This document shows positions 1 through 9,907 of a DNA stretch of 64,000 nt, piece after piece. Both the position numbers and the translations under genes were made by a program. This stretch comes from Telopea speciosissima. Taxonomy: Eukaryota > Streptophyta > Magnoliopsida > Proteales > Proteaceae. Location of the stretch: assembly GCF_018873765.1 (NCBI RefSeq), contig NC_057918.1:12222862-12286861 (forward strand). Direction: 5' to 3'. Position 1 is the first letter of the stretch. Each line of letters starts with the position of its first letter. Below the pieces are notes generated by a model. It had not been told where the DNA came from. It was given only the letters and a program-made list of their open reading frames with translations, and did not search any database.

Positions 1-376
1 GGGGAGGAGTGAACATCAGAGGGATTTTGCTTCCTGTATACCCACTTACTGCACCACCAAACCCATCTCTGAATTTTTTTTATTTTTTTATTTTTGTGTG
101 GAAATGATCGAAGTGGTTTGGAATATGAAAAATGAGATTTCAATTAAGTTATCCAAGTTCAATTGACACTAAACCCAAGAGTAGTTTTTTCTCTTCACTG
201 GGATTTTTTTTAACCCACAAAGATGATATATATTGATTTGCATTATCATTGTAACTGTTGCAAATGAAGTTTTAATGAAAAATCATTACTACTTCTGCTG
301 GAAGACTGAAAGAGTCTGATTCAGATTCTGGACCTTGCATGCATGCTTACAGTTTAATGGGTTTATTCTTTTACAG
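1..376. other. Window edge; probable intron upstream of phosphatase remnant
   Basis: No coding signal is visible. The stretch is AT-rich with T runs and ends in a good splice acceptor (pyrimidines then TTTACAG at 370-376). It is therefore read as the intron in front of the purple acid phosphatase-like exon. Any earlier exons would lie outside the window. Confidence 0.4.
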
Positions 377-652
377 AATATTTGCACAAATGAAGAAAAG
401 AAGACATACTACTATAAGGGCCCTTTAAATGGGACCATCCATGTAGTTGCTGGTGGTGGAGGTGCTACCCTTGCACTGTTCACCTCCCTCCAGAGTCCAG
501 ACCAAGTGGAGCTGTTACAGAGACTATGACTTTGGATTCATAAAGCTCACAGCATTTGACCATTCAAACCTGCTTTTCGAATACAAGTGAAGAACAGCAA
601 CTCTTTCAGAATCTCAGGGGATTATCGGGACATCTTGGCCTGTACAGTAGAC
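377..652 (+). pseudogene. Purple acid phosphatase, last-exon remnant
   Basis: Translation after the acceptor gives NICTNEEKKTYYYKGPLNGT and then IHVVAGGGGA, typical of the C-terminal part of plant purple acid phosphatases of the PAP1/PAP27 ('probable inactive') group. The similarity then changes frame. DYDFGFIKLTAFDHSNLLFEYK is read in another frame from about 518 and ends at a TGA, and SFRISGDYRDILACTVD is read in a third frame from about 600. At least two frame changes and one stop interrupt what is a single continuous exon in the family, and the GGGGA-to-DYDFG spacer is altered. I read this as a decayed 3' end. Sequencing error could explain one shift but hardly all. The family are secreted metallophosphoesterases; the metal-binding core is not in this fragment. 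Family assignment rests on remembered sequence. Confidence 0.7.
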
Positions 653-1512
653 ATTGGCTTATGTGATGTGGGAATAAAGTTCAGATCCAATCAGGAGTGT
701 TTGTTTGATAGCCCTGTTTCCTTACCTGAAGATGTATTTAAATGCTGGTGGCCTCTTTGTTTCAATCTGTGAGGAGCTAGCTGGTTCTGGATTTTGTTAG
801 GAAAATTGAATGCCAGATGTTAATGGTTTTAAAATTAAATCATATTTCTTGGAAGAGAAATGAAGATCAAGGACTTGCAATAAAATCTCGGTTTTGTAAG
901 TATCAATGACATACTCTCCAAAAAATCATGAGTCAGCAGCATTTTTTCATGGAAATGGAAATTAGCACAACTAAAACCAAACAAGAAGGCTAATGGTAGG
1001 TCAAAAATAAAATCTTAAGTATGAATCATATGCAGAAGTTTTACGGTATCTGGTGGAATTGCCATTGTGCGGGAAATGTACTACCCTAAGGGATCTCCTC
1101 TCGTAATGACTTAGTGGTATAAGGAGGGAGGGGGAAATGTTAAGATAAGGGTTTAAGACCTATAAATGTCTCCTCCTTTCGGGGGAGAAAAATTCCAATG
1201 GATAAGGCTTTAGCTTGATTTAGAGATAATGAGGAAGTGTCAGGTGATGGATTTAGGAAGGTATTAAGGACCTCGTCCACACGGAAAGTCGATCTTATGC
1301 CTCAAACTTAATTATAAAAGACACACTAACTAATCATGCTTACTAGCATGCTTAGACTTGGAAAGGAATTCTAATTCATAAAGGAAAAAAGAGTAATGGT
1401 AAAATACATGTGTTGGCCAAGGAGGCCTAGCAGACTTCATTATGCAGAACTTTGATGCTTTCATTGAATCCTCATTATACTATTGCTAGGCTATACAAAA
1501 CATACAATGTAG
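653..1512. other. Intergenic, no gene seen
   Basis: AT-rich DNA with no credible ORF, repeat or RNA gene. It ends at the left target-site duplication of the inverted-repeat element that follows. Confidence 0.4.
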
Positions 1513-1522
1513 ACATGTTAAG

Positions 1523-1791
1523 AGAATTCGGCTCGTCTGTGGCCTGGGGTTAAGCAGACATCGTGATGCGCTCAACTCACTGGCAGTCACATGGATTTCA
1601 TGTTGATCCAATGGTTGTTAGATGGGCTCAATTCAAAATTCAAAATTACTGCTCTAAATTTCAAAAATGCCACGCACACAACCTAGGAGCCCGTCTACCA
1701 AACATTAGATCGACATGAAATCCACGAGACGACATGTGAGTTGAGCACAATACGATGGTCACTCAACTCCAGGCCGCAGACAAGCTCTATC
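1523..1791. mobile_element. Mutator-like MITE with ~100 bp inverted arms
   Basis: The left arm (from GGCTCGTCTGTGGCCTGG, about 1530) and the right arm (ending CCGCAGACAAGCTC, about 1788) are inverted copies over roughly 100 bp. The shared stretches include CTCAACTCAC and GGATTTCATGT. The element is bounded on both sides by ACATGTTAAG (1513-1522 and 1792-1801). A direct repeat of 9-11 bp flanking long terminal inverted repeats is the Mutator-type insertion footprint. There is no coding capacity. The central part between the arms is AT-rich. Confidence 0.8.
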
Positions 1792-2176
1792 ACATGTTAA
1801 GATGTCTGAAATAAAATTATTTATTCACATCAGATTAAAGCAGATGAGGGAAGTGTACAGACAAAGATTTCATTTTTGTTCTAATATTGTTTAAAAAAAA
1901 GAAAACAACACACAAAAATACTCCTAACAACTTACCAAGTTATTGGTACTCAATTCCTATCTAGGGACCTATAGATCAGATTTAATATGCTACCAATTAA
2001 TTTTTAAACTCATGAGATTTCAATTCAACCGGTGACATGGTTTGGAAAAGCAACCAATAGATGAGGAAATAGGAGAAGAAAAAAAAATTACCCATTGAAA
2101 AATATATTTTATAAACTTTCATACTATTCTAATGTCACTTGCTTTTCACATGATCCAAGGTACACTATCAAAGTGC

Positions 2177-2259
2177 GGGGAGGGCGGGGTGTGGTGGTGG
2201 GTTGGGTTGCAGCAAAGGGGTTACGGGCGGGTGGGGTCGGTGGGGTTGCGGGGGAGGAG
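2177..2259 (+). repeat. G-rich tract
   Basis: Repeated runs of three to five G separated by one to six bases (GGGG, GGGCGGGG, GGTGGTGGG, GGGCGGGTGGGG and similar). It could form a G-quadruplex on the plus strand. No gene is adjacent. Confidence 0.5.
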
Positions 2260-2332
2260 TAAAATGAAAAAGAAGAAGAAGAGGGGATGGTGATGTGACG
2301 TGGTTCTTATTAAGTTTTTATATTAAAAAAAT

Positions 2333-2487
2333 GGGAGAAAGTTCTCTGTAGTGTGGCATTTGCCAACACTCCCATGAGTCTGTCTTTTTTCTTTTCATTT
2401 GAAAAGACACCAGTGCCCCCTTGTTTTGAGGAAAAGAGAGATAGACACATGGGAATATTGGCGTAGACCACACTCCTGGACAGAAAA
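2333..2487. mobile_element. GGG...CCC-family MITE, diverged copy
   Basis: The left end GGGAGAAAGTTCTCTGTAGT and the right end CACACTCCTGGACAGAAAA are imperfect inverted repeats. They match the better preserved element at 51112-51273, including GTGTGGC...GCCAACACTCCC versus GTGTGGCCTATGCCAGCATTCCC. The right terminus is eroded into an AT-rich flank, so the edge and the target duplication cannot be fixed. Confidence 0.55.
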
Positions 2488-2633
2488 TTATTTTTTTTAA
2501 AAATAAAAAATAAATTTTATAAGGGTAAAATTGAAAATAGAAAAAATTGTGGAATTTGGTTACTTATAATCCTTTAGTTATTCCATACGAAATATGTAAA
2601 ATGTTGGATACCTAAATTACAATATGTCAAAAT

Positions 2634-3045
2634 TAGGGGTGCAAGTTTGGCCATTAGGTCGGGTCAAGGTTGGCCCTGAGTCAGGGTCGGGCCGGATCAA
2701 GGTTGAGGCCTTGGGTTGAGCCTGACCTGGCCCAACCTGACTCTGTCTTCTTCTTCTTCTTTTTTTCTTCATCTTCTTCTTATTTCTTCTTTTTTTCTTC
2801 TTCTTTCTTCTTCTTTCTTCTTCTTCTTCTTCTTCTTCTTCCCAACTTGGCCAGCCCATGCATCTCCCTTCTCCCATGGTTAGGATCAATCAGGGTCAGC
2901 CCTGCCAGACCCTGAGCACGGGTCAGGGTTGGATTTTTCTGGCCTGAATCAAGGCCAAGTCGGCTTGGGCCAAGCTAAGGGAACTTAGGATTGGCTAGGG
3001 TTTTAAAAGACTAGGCCGGTTTGACCCGACCTTAATGCAGCCCTA
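2634..3045. mobile_element. hAT-like non-autonomous element, copy 1
   Basis: Starts TAGGGGTGCAAGTTTGGCC and ends CTTAATGCAGCCCTA, so the termini are inverted (TAGGG.TGCA). It is flanked by GTCAAAAT (2626-2633) and GTCAAAAC (3046-3053), an 8 bp target duplication with one mismatch. The interior is rich in GGGTCAGGG/GGCTTGGGC motifs also found in the element at 13635-14296. No transposase is present. ORFs here are low-complexity shadows of a TTC-repeat. Confidence 0.8.
2744..2840 (+). repeat. (CTT)n microsatellite
   Basis: Near-continuous CTTCTT/TTTCTT units inside the hAT-like element. They generate spurious Glu/Lys-rich or Phe/Ser-rich ORFs on the two strands. Confidence 0.85.
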
Positions 3046-3053
3046 GTCAAAAC

Positions 3054-6000
3054 CTTAGATATTACCAAAAAAAAAAAAACAACACCTTAAGCACCATTTA
3101 CCCTTAGGTAAAATAATATTAATATCAATATCTAACATATAATACAACGGAATCATCGATAACCGATATCAATATCAGTTTCGGAATTGCCCGACACTCG
3201 TCTTTGATACCATAAAATAAATTTCCGGTTTGAGCATTTACCCAATTCCCACATTGCATAATTGCGTTATGGGCATTATGGCATGGGTACGAATCACCCG
3301 ATTCAAGCAGTCCGATGCCAATTCCAAGAACCGTGGACCCCACCAATCAAATTTGGTGGCTTTAAAAAATTCCCCTTCACCATCTGAAGTGTCATCGGGC
3401 ATTGTTCGGTGTTTGGACAATCTTCCAATAAGATTCTATTAGAGGTGACTTACAAATTCTATCATTGGAATTCAACTCACCAAAATAACTTAAGAGGGTA
3501 ATTATAAAAATAGTGAAATGAACTACTTCAGTCTTCATCGTGATACATAGAAGGACCCTTGTTATGTTATTTAAGTGATAATTTTAAGTTAGATTATTAA
3601 GATAAAGGGCACTGGATGCTTTCGTAGAGAGATTGACTATTTTCAAACTCGAACTCATGACCACTTGATCACAATGAAGCAATCTTTATAGTTTCACCAA
3701 GACTCGCCCTCTAAGATAATATAAGTCTTGAGAGCAGGGTCTATGATCTTATTCCAAGAGGTAACCCTACATGAAGAGAAATTATAGGGTATAGTTGAAG
3801 GCAAGAAGGGTTAACATAATAGCATCTGTCTATTCTTTCTACAGTCCTTCTCAGATCAAACAATTAATTTGTTGGACCACGTGAAAAACCCTTGTCTCTT
3901 ATCACAATGAATAGACACTGTGACCATATCTCAAGCCATAGAACCCTACTGAAAACCCATTTTACAACTGGAAGTTTTGGTAAAAACCCATTAAAACCAG
4001 ACAAGGAAAATGACAATAGAAGAGACGGGGGGACATTGAATTGGAAACAAACCCACCTCACACCAGAATAATTCAGCATATTTATTCTCATTAATTAGTC
4101 CCACACTTCCACCGACTTACACAAAATATTAAAGAGTGTACCATTTTGTTCAGTGGAGTTAAAAGATAAAACTAAAAATGTCTTTTTATTTAATTTCATT
4201 TCATAATTAGAACTGAGTAAATGAGAGAACAAGGAAACATAACTGTCACCATTGGGAATTCGGAGTAAGAGGCTAAAAGCAAAGCAGAAGCATTCAATCA
4301 AATGGAGGATTTGACTTAGAGGGGAGTAATGTAAAAGGGAAGAAACACTTTAATTCGAATCTCAAAAGATCAATCTGCCAAAGGCCGAAAGTGTTTCTGA
4401 GTTTGCATTTTGAATCTCTTAGCAAGTTTAAATACTATGATGGACTTACATACACAAACCTTCTGTAGGTGGTCCTGTCGAACCAAACAAGGGAATATTT
4501 TTCTTTAGACTCTATTTGTTTTATAAATAAACAGAAAAGGATATTTTTCGATGAAATAAGATTTTTTTTTACTGTATATTTTTATGTAAAATATAAAAGA
4601 AAAAGGCATAAAAAAATTAGAAAAACTTTCTTGGAGACAAATTTTCATGTAAAATATCATTTGTTGGAAAAATTTTACATAGAAACAAATAGGGTCTTAT
4701 TACTTTTTTCCCCCATTAATGGAAAACATAGAAAAGGAAAAAGCTTCTCATTCTATAAATTACACACCTAGTTGTGCTACGTGGAAAGATGATGATAAAT
4801 TCAATAATTGGGTATTTATAAAATGGTCTGAATTAAGAGAGAGAGTTCCCCGTGCTACTAGTGTAAGGAGGAGGAATATACACGGTGCACCAATGGATGT
4901 CTTGAGAAAGGTATCATCTACATAAAACCCATATTTTCAAAACAAATGACAAAATAATAAATAAATCATGTGGGAGTCAAACTGCAACAATCTTTTTTCC
5001 TTTGAATTAATTAACTGTGTAACATTTTATACTGAAATTGATTCATATATCCATACGTATTGATATCTTCCCCTTGTGTTTTTCAAATTCTACGCTTTTC
5101 TAATTGCTTCAAAGGCTTGCAGTGTCTTTACATCTAGGGCCTCAACAATGGTGCTCTCTTAGTTCTGTATATTCAAGAATAGGGCTATCAAATGCATCTA
5201 GGAAACCTATAAACTCAGAGTTTCTGGGGGCTACATGAGTGAGACACTAGTCTATTTTATCTCTTTATAAAATGTCAATCCATTTAACTTCCCACATGAA
5301 AAATATGGATAAAAAATTTCTTTTATCAATGGAGAAGGAAAAATCCCCAACCCATTAGTGATGTAATTCTATCGCATAAATAAATTAACTATTGACGAAA
5401 TCAAAATTACCTTTCTATCATGCAGGGTATCACAACAAGGGTATCAATAGCCATAGATAAAAGAATATTCTCTCACCCTAGGTCAAAGAAAACTGGTTAA
5501 AAAAAATGTCCAATCCGATCATTTCTGAGGACTACAGAACATGTTTTGAAGTATTTGGTATCAATCTTTTAATCTTTTATGCCACATGCCACTATCTTAT
5601 TTGACAGTACCACTGAACCCTAATTACTAAAAGGATGCTACTGTGGAGATTGTCTAACAATGAAGTTGTCGAACAATTGCGAAGTAAGGAGGAAGATACT
5701 ACTTTTCTTTTTCATGAATCATCTTCTATGGTGGTGATGATGGTGGCCCATACCAGGTTCAGCTCGTGGGTGATGATGGGCCTATCAGTGCATGATGCAT
5801 CATCGTTCATATCAAAATCATCATCATACATTCCTACAGTTAAAAAAGGCTGTAATTCTTTACCCCGAGCCCACTAGCTGAGAGGTTCTATTTTTGATAG
5901 CCTCTAGTGTCCCGAAAAAAATTATTATACCCCTCTTTTCTCTTCTGTAACCTTTTTCCTTCGTTACAAATTTTGGTTTTTTTTTTTTTATCAAAAAAAA

Positions 6001-6894
6001 AAAAAAAGTTCAGTTTTTTGGGGTCAACAATCAAAGCTGTGTTGCAAATTCCCAAGAAAAAAGCCCTACTTGGATGACTTCTAGATTATTATTTAATGTT
6101 TAAATGAGATTCTCGAGACATGGAAGAATGAACCTTAGTCCCATTTTTTAAATTTAATTGTTGTGCAACAAGTGGTCCAGTGACTCCAGTCCTGTCCAAT
6201 CCAGTGCTAGGGTTGAGCTGAGCACACAGGATTTGAACAGCTTACCACTAACAAAGCCCTTTAAGACAACCATTGGATTGAAGTTCCTGCTTCAGTCAGT
6301 TTCACATACCAAACACACAATTGAAGATAATCCAAACATAAAGAATGAGAAGAACAAAGAACAGGACATGATAGACGGATAACCAAGAGATGGAAGTCTT
6401 AATTTCATTACTCCTGAAACTGGAGATCTAAATTTACAATCATCTCATAATAAAACTCAAACCCCAAGCACAGTACATATTCAGCAAAAGCTAAATAGAA
6501 TAGAAACAAGTAAAATTAAGCATACTTAGTGGCGGGTGGTAATGTTTCACCTCAGCCTACTGAGCCATAGTTCCCCTCTCTCTCTCTCTCTCTCTCCTTT
6601 CTCTTTGTCTTTGTCTTCTCCACACCCAACAGTTACATGGGCCTAAAAAACTAAGGGGCCCCTCATGAATAGAAAATAGAACAAATTAACAGGTTCAAAT
6701 GGGTAAGGAACATTTTAAAATAAGCCCTTCTCATGTTGACCCAACACTGACCCCTTACACATGGATATATACTATTCTAACAGTCTTTACCCTAATAAAA
6801 AAGACTCTAATTAAACCTAGCAACACTAGTAGTAGCTCTTAGAATACTACTGGTAGAGCATATAACATATATATTCGATCAGTATCACAGTTCT
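3054..6894. other. Intergenic, no gene seen
   Basis: About 3.8 kb between the hAT-like element and the expansin stop codon. It contains one small inverted-repeat element (4507-4697), poly-T/poly-A tracts near 5978-6007 and a CT microsatellite near 6570-6596. The ORFs (for example near 4469-4771, 5635-5877, 6158-6382) have no recognisable domain and biased composition. Confidence 0.45.
4507..4697. mobile_element. Small MITE, ~15 bp terminal inverted repeats
   Basis: AGACTCTATTTGTTT at the left and AAACAAATAGGGTCT at the right are inverted copies with one mismatch. They enclose about 190 bp of very AT-rich DNA. The size and 'CTATTTGTTT' ends fit a hAT-type MITE. I could not see a clear target duplication. 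Confidence 0.5.
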
Positions 6895-8283
6895 CTAGCG
6901 AAACTGTGCTCCACTGAAGGTCTGGCCGAAGGACCAGCTAGCAGGGGCAGCATTATAAGAGACCACACTTCTCCCATCACTGGTGGTGACCTTGAAAGAA
7001 AGGCTCTGTCCGTTAAGGTTGCTGTTGCTCTGCCAATTCTGGCCCCAGTTTCTTGACATTGGTTGCCACCCAGTCCTTGATCCTTTAATGTAAACAGAAT
7101 GGACATCACCAGCACCTCCAACATTGGTTATGAGCACCAGGTTGAAGTAGGAGTGACCATTGATAGTGAACCTGATGCCTCCCCTCTTCCTGCATGGCAC
7201 CCTACAACATCACAAGAGAGAAAACCCTTTAGCACTTCCATTGAAGTAATAACAGAAGAATGGGTAACATTGATTTCAAGAACAGTTAAAAAAATTAGAA
7301 ACATGATTTTTTATTGGGGTAAAAAAGAAAAAGCAGACAGCAAAACATGTGGAGAAAAGGTGTGGAAGATGAAACACCCTAAATTTTGGGTTTCTGGTCG
7401 AGTCTACATCTCAAAACACTCACAATCTCATTAAAGTATTTCCAATCAAAAAAATACAATTATATCAGTTGTTGGGGGCCCTTTTTTTCTTCTAAACAAT
7501 GTATGAAATTTCAGCTAAACCCAAATGACCACTGTGGTGCTTTAACTACTTCTTTTCTTTTTCATGAAAAGAAAATAGTGGTAAGATATGAAAACCAAGA
7601 TAAAGACCATCTTAGAGACTAATCCCCAAAGACAGTACACCAAAAGGCTACCATGAAAGAACTTCAAGGCAAAAGCTACATCACAGCAAAGGAACAAAGA
7701 AAAGGCACAAACCTTCTGTATGCTACAGGTACAATCCCAGATCTGTACTGAGCAATGCGTTGGAAGACAGGCTGAGAGAGATCAAAGTGGTGCTGGGGAG
7801 GGTTACACCAACCCCCATTGTTGTTTGGGAGGGCATTGTTGGGTGGGCAGAAGTTAGTCGCTGTGACCACAATGGAGCCAGGGAGGCACCATTTTCCGTC
7901 ATTCACACATCTAATCTCAAAACAAGCTCCACAGCTCAAGCCATTGTTGAAGAGGGCAGTGCTCAAAGCTGCAGTGTTTGTCCCATACCCCTGGCTGTAC
8001 AGGTTTCCATAGCCACAAGCCCCACCTACAAGAAGGGAAAAGAAAGAAAATTGTCAAATGGACATTTCATAAAAATGCGCCTTAGGCCGGCTCATAGAGA
8101 ACAAAAACAAGAAAAGAAAGAAGAAGTAATTTCACATTTTCACAAACAAAACGTACCCATTGTCCCAGAAGCATCACCACCTCCATAGAAGGTGGCATGA
8201 GCATTAATCCACCCTCCTCCATACCCATAAGCATATGACAGCAATGAGAAAAAACCCACTAAGAAAAGCCCCAGAGAAGCCAT
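6895..8283 (-). CDS. Alpha-expansin (EXPA1/EXPA10-like), 3 exons
   Basis: Secreted, non-enzymatic wall-loosening protein acting at cellulose-xyloglucan contacts in growing walls. Exons are 8157-8283, 7713-8025 and 6895-7201; introns of 131 and 511 bp have GT-AG ends and phases match, giving 248 residues, normal for the family. Residues 1-20 form a signal peptide. The N-terminal part has [23 protein letters not shown] (residues 29-51), eight cysteines (46, 74, 77, 82, 89, 102, 116, 150) and HFD at 122-124, the six-stranded barrel hallmarks. The C-terminal CBM63-like domain (about 160-242) carries the aromatic [10 protein letters not shown] segment. The GWCNPP insert marks alpha rather than beta expansins. 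[12 protein letters not shown] and ASWSFGQTF resemble the EXPA1/EXPA10 clade; the exact orthologue is not decided. The start is the only ATG that gives the signal peptide. All residues expected for function are present. Confidence 0.96.
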
Positions 8284-8620
8284 TTTCCCGCACAAATAAG
8301 TGCACGGTTCTCAAAGACAACTTCAGAAGACCCGAAGTGAAAAGCAAACAATAACCAGGAAGGTTCAAAGAAAGAGGCTATAGAGAAAGCAAAAAAGAGG
8401 AAAAAGTTGGGTGAGAGAGTGCGGATGGGTGTGAGTAGCAAATGGGGGGAGGGGGGGGGAATAAATAGAAGTTTGGGGGTAGGGGGGATGGGGGATGGGG
8501 GATGGGGGCTGGGGAAGAGAGAGAGAGAGAGAGAACCGAGGGCAGTTTCAAGTTTCAACTAACGTTTGCAACTAACTGACACTTTGAGCTGTTGGGACCA
8601 TAAACCGCCAAGTGTAAAGC
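8284..8620 (-). promoter_or_regulatory. Expansin 5' UTR/promoter with G-rich and GA tracts
   Basis: Upstream of the expansin ATG (minus-strand gene) lie two G-rich tracts, 8444-8459 and 8475-8514, the second being repeated GATGGGGG units. A GA microsatellite follows at about 8517-8534. In the direction of transcription these read as C-rich and CT-rich tracts. CT-rich elements are common in plant core promoters. A weak TATA-like sequence (TATTTATT, complement of 8459-8467) lies between the G tracts. The transcription start is not determinable here. Confidence 0.45.
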
Positions 8621-9111
8621 AGCTTTGGCCAAGTGTGAAGGGGGTTTTGGAATAGTGAAACAAAAGGCATTGGGATTTAAAAAGCGGTTTTGGATTGAAA
8701 CCGCGTGGTATTGGAGGGATTTTCCATGGGGAAGAATCCTCTAAAATCCAAGTGGGGTAAGGCTCTGTTGAGTCTGTTCCAAGTTCGTAACCCAAGGAAA
8801 AGGAAAAACTAATAGGGGGGGGGGGGAGGTAGACCAGTAGACTGTAGACTGTAGACCGTAGACTGGTTTTGGTCTTCTCTGCTCTGATTAGTAAAACTGT
8901 CAAGTGTTATGCGATGCCCACATGCAATTGTGCAGCTATGCAAGCAACGACCTTTTGTCGCAAATACCCTTTTTACTCTTTTGCTTTGCACCCTCGCTTC
9001 TTTTCCCTCTACCAAACATCCTAAAAACAACAAAATTCCCTCCTCTAACTTTCTTACACACACTCAACACACAAACGAACCAGTTACTTTATTCCAAGGA
9101 TATTATTACTT
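8621..9111. other. Distal upstream region of the expansin
   Basis: No gene seen. It contains a G9-10 run near 8815-8826 and a short tandem repeat of AGACTGTAGA-type units at about 8832-8862. Confidence 0.35.
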
Positions 9112-9606
9112 ATTAAGGGTGTAAAAAACATCCGACCAGCCCCAACCCGCCCTGAGCCTGGCCAGCATGGTTTGAGGTATCGGTATTGTAGCATCTGTAT
9201 CGGACGATACATATCGATTTTGTTAATCATCAATACCGATATAGTGCTGGTACATACAAGGGATAAAAGTATTAAAAAAATCCGATCAGCCTCAATCCAC
9301 TCTAAGCCTGGACAGGACCGGACCGGGCCTAAAAATAACAAATAATGAGTTTATTATGACCAAATGGATACCGATTTGAGTGTGTAAATAGCCCCTCTGC
9401 AAAAAGTGACCTTTAGTTTTATAGCGTGAATTGTGATTGGACTTTGTTAGTTACACATCTCAATGAGTCAAGATATTCAGGTCCAAGCAAGGCCAATCAA
9501 AGGTCGAGTTGGGTTGGGTATGCTTGGCCCTAGCAAGGCCAAGCTGGGCTTGGGTTTAGGTTAAGGCATCTAGGGTTGGCATGCTCGCTCCGTTAACATC
9601 CTTAAT
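9112..9606. mobile_element. Possible hAT-like relative, composite
   Basis: Begins AAGGGTGTAAAAAACATCCG and ends GTTAACATCCTT, which gives short inverted ends (AAGGGTGT / ACATCCTT, one mismatch). The interior has AGCCTGGCC, GGCCAAGC and GGGTTGGG motifs like the hAT-like copies at 2634 and 13635. A stretch at about 9175-9260 (ATCGGTATTG, CAATACCGAT) is itself palindromic and may be a nested insertion. No clear target duplication, hence modest confidence. Confidence 0.4.
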
Positions 9607-9743
9607 TATTAAAGATATTAGTAGAGTCCCTAATAATTTAGGGAAGTACGAACATAGGCCAACATGATTTTAGGGATCGGTTTGGGATAAGTGGAATAGC
9701 CCAATCCATATCCGTTTTTGGAGTCCTCGATCCCGAATTTTTA

Positions 9744-9904
9744 TCCTCTCAATTACACTGCCCGTACTTGACATCAAGTACATTTAACAGAGGAGGTGGA
9801 AATGACTATCCTACCCCCCTGTCTGAACACATTGCCCGAGGTGGGGTCCACCTCCCTCTATTAGATGTACTTGACGTCAAGTACGGGCAGTGTAATTGAG
9901 AGGA
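9744..9904. mobile_element. Palindromic MITE with TTA flanks
   Basis: The left arm TCCTCTCAATTACACTGCCC and the right arm GGGCAGTGTAATTGAGAGGA are perfect inverted copies over the first 20 bases. The symmetry continues through GTACTTGACATCAAGTAC and AGAGGAGGTGG/CCACCTCCCTCT for more than 50 bp. TTA lies immediately outside each end (9741-9743, 9905-9907), the target size used by PIF/Harbinger elements. The core is GC-rich and non-coding. Confidence 0.8.
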
Positions 9905-9907
9905 TTA

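Noticed and set aside
2617..2915. Opposed Glu/Lys-rich and Phe/Ser-rich ORFs of 81-90 codons
   Set aside because: Both are translations of a CTT microsatellite within a transposon, not proteins.
3650..3720. tRNA-like sequence (ACTCGAACTCATGACC)
   Set aside because: No cloverleaf can be made. No A and B box pair at the right distance on the minus strand.
4469..4771. 100-codon Lys/Phe-rich ORF
   Set aside because: It overlaps a small AT-rich MITE. Composition explains the open frame.
6270..6300. miR159-like TTGGATTGAAG motif
   Set aside because: The match covers only part of the mature sequence and no hairpin partner is present nearby.
7099..8188. Plus-strand ORFs opposite the expansin
   Set aside because: Antisense shadows of conserved expansin exons.
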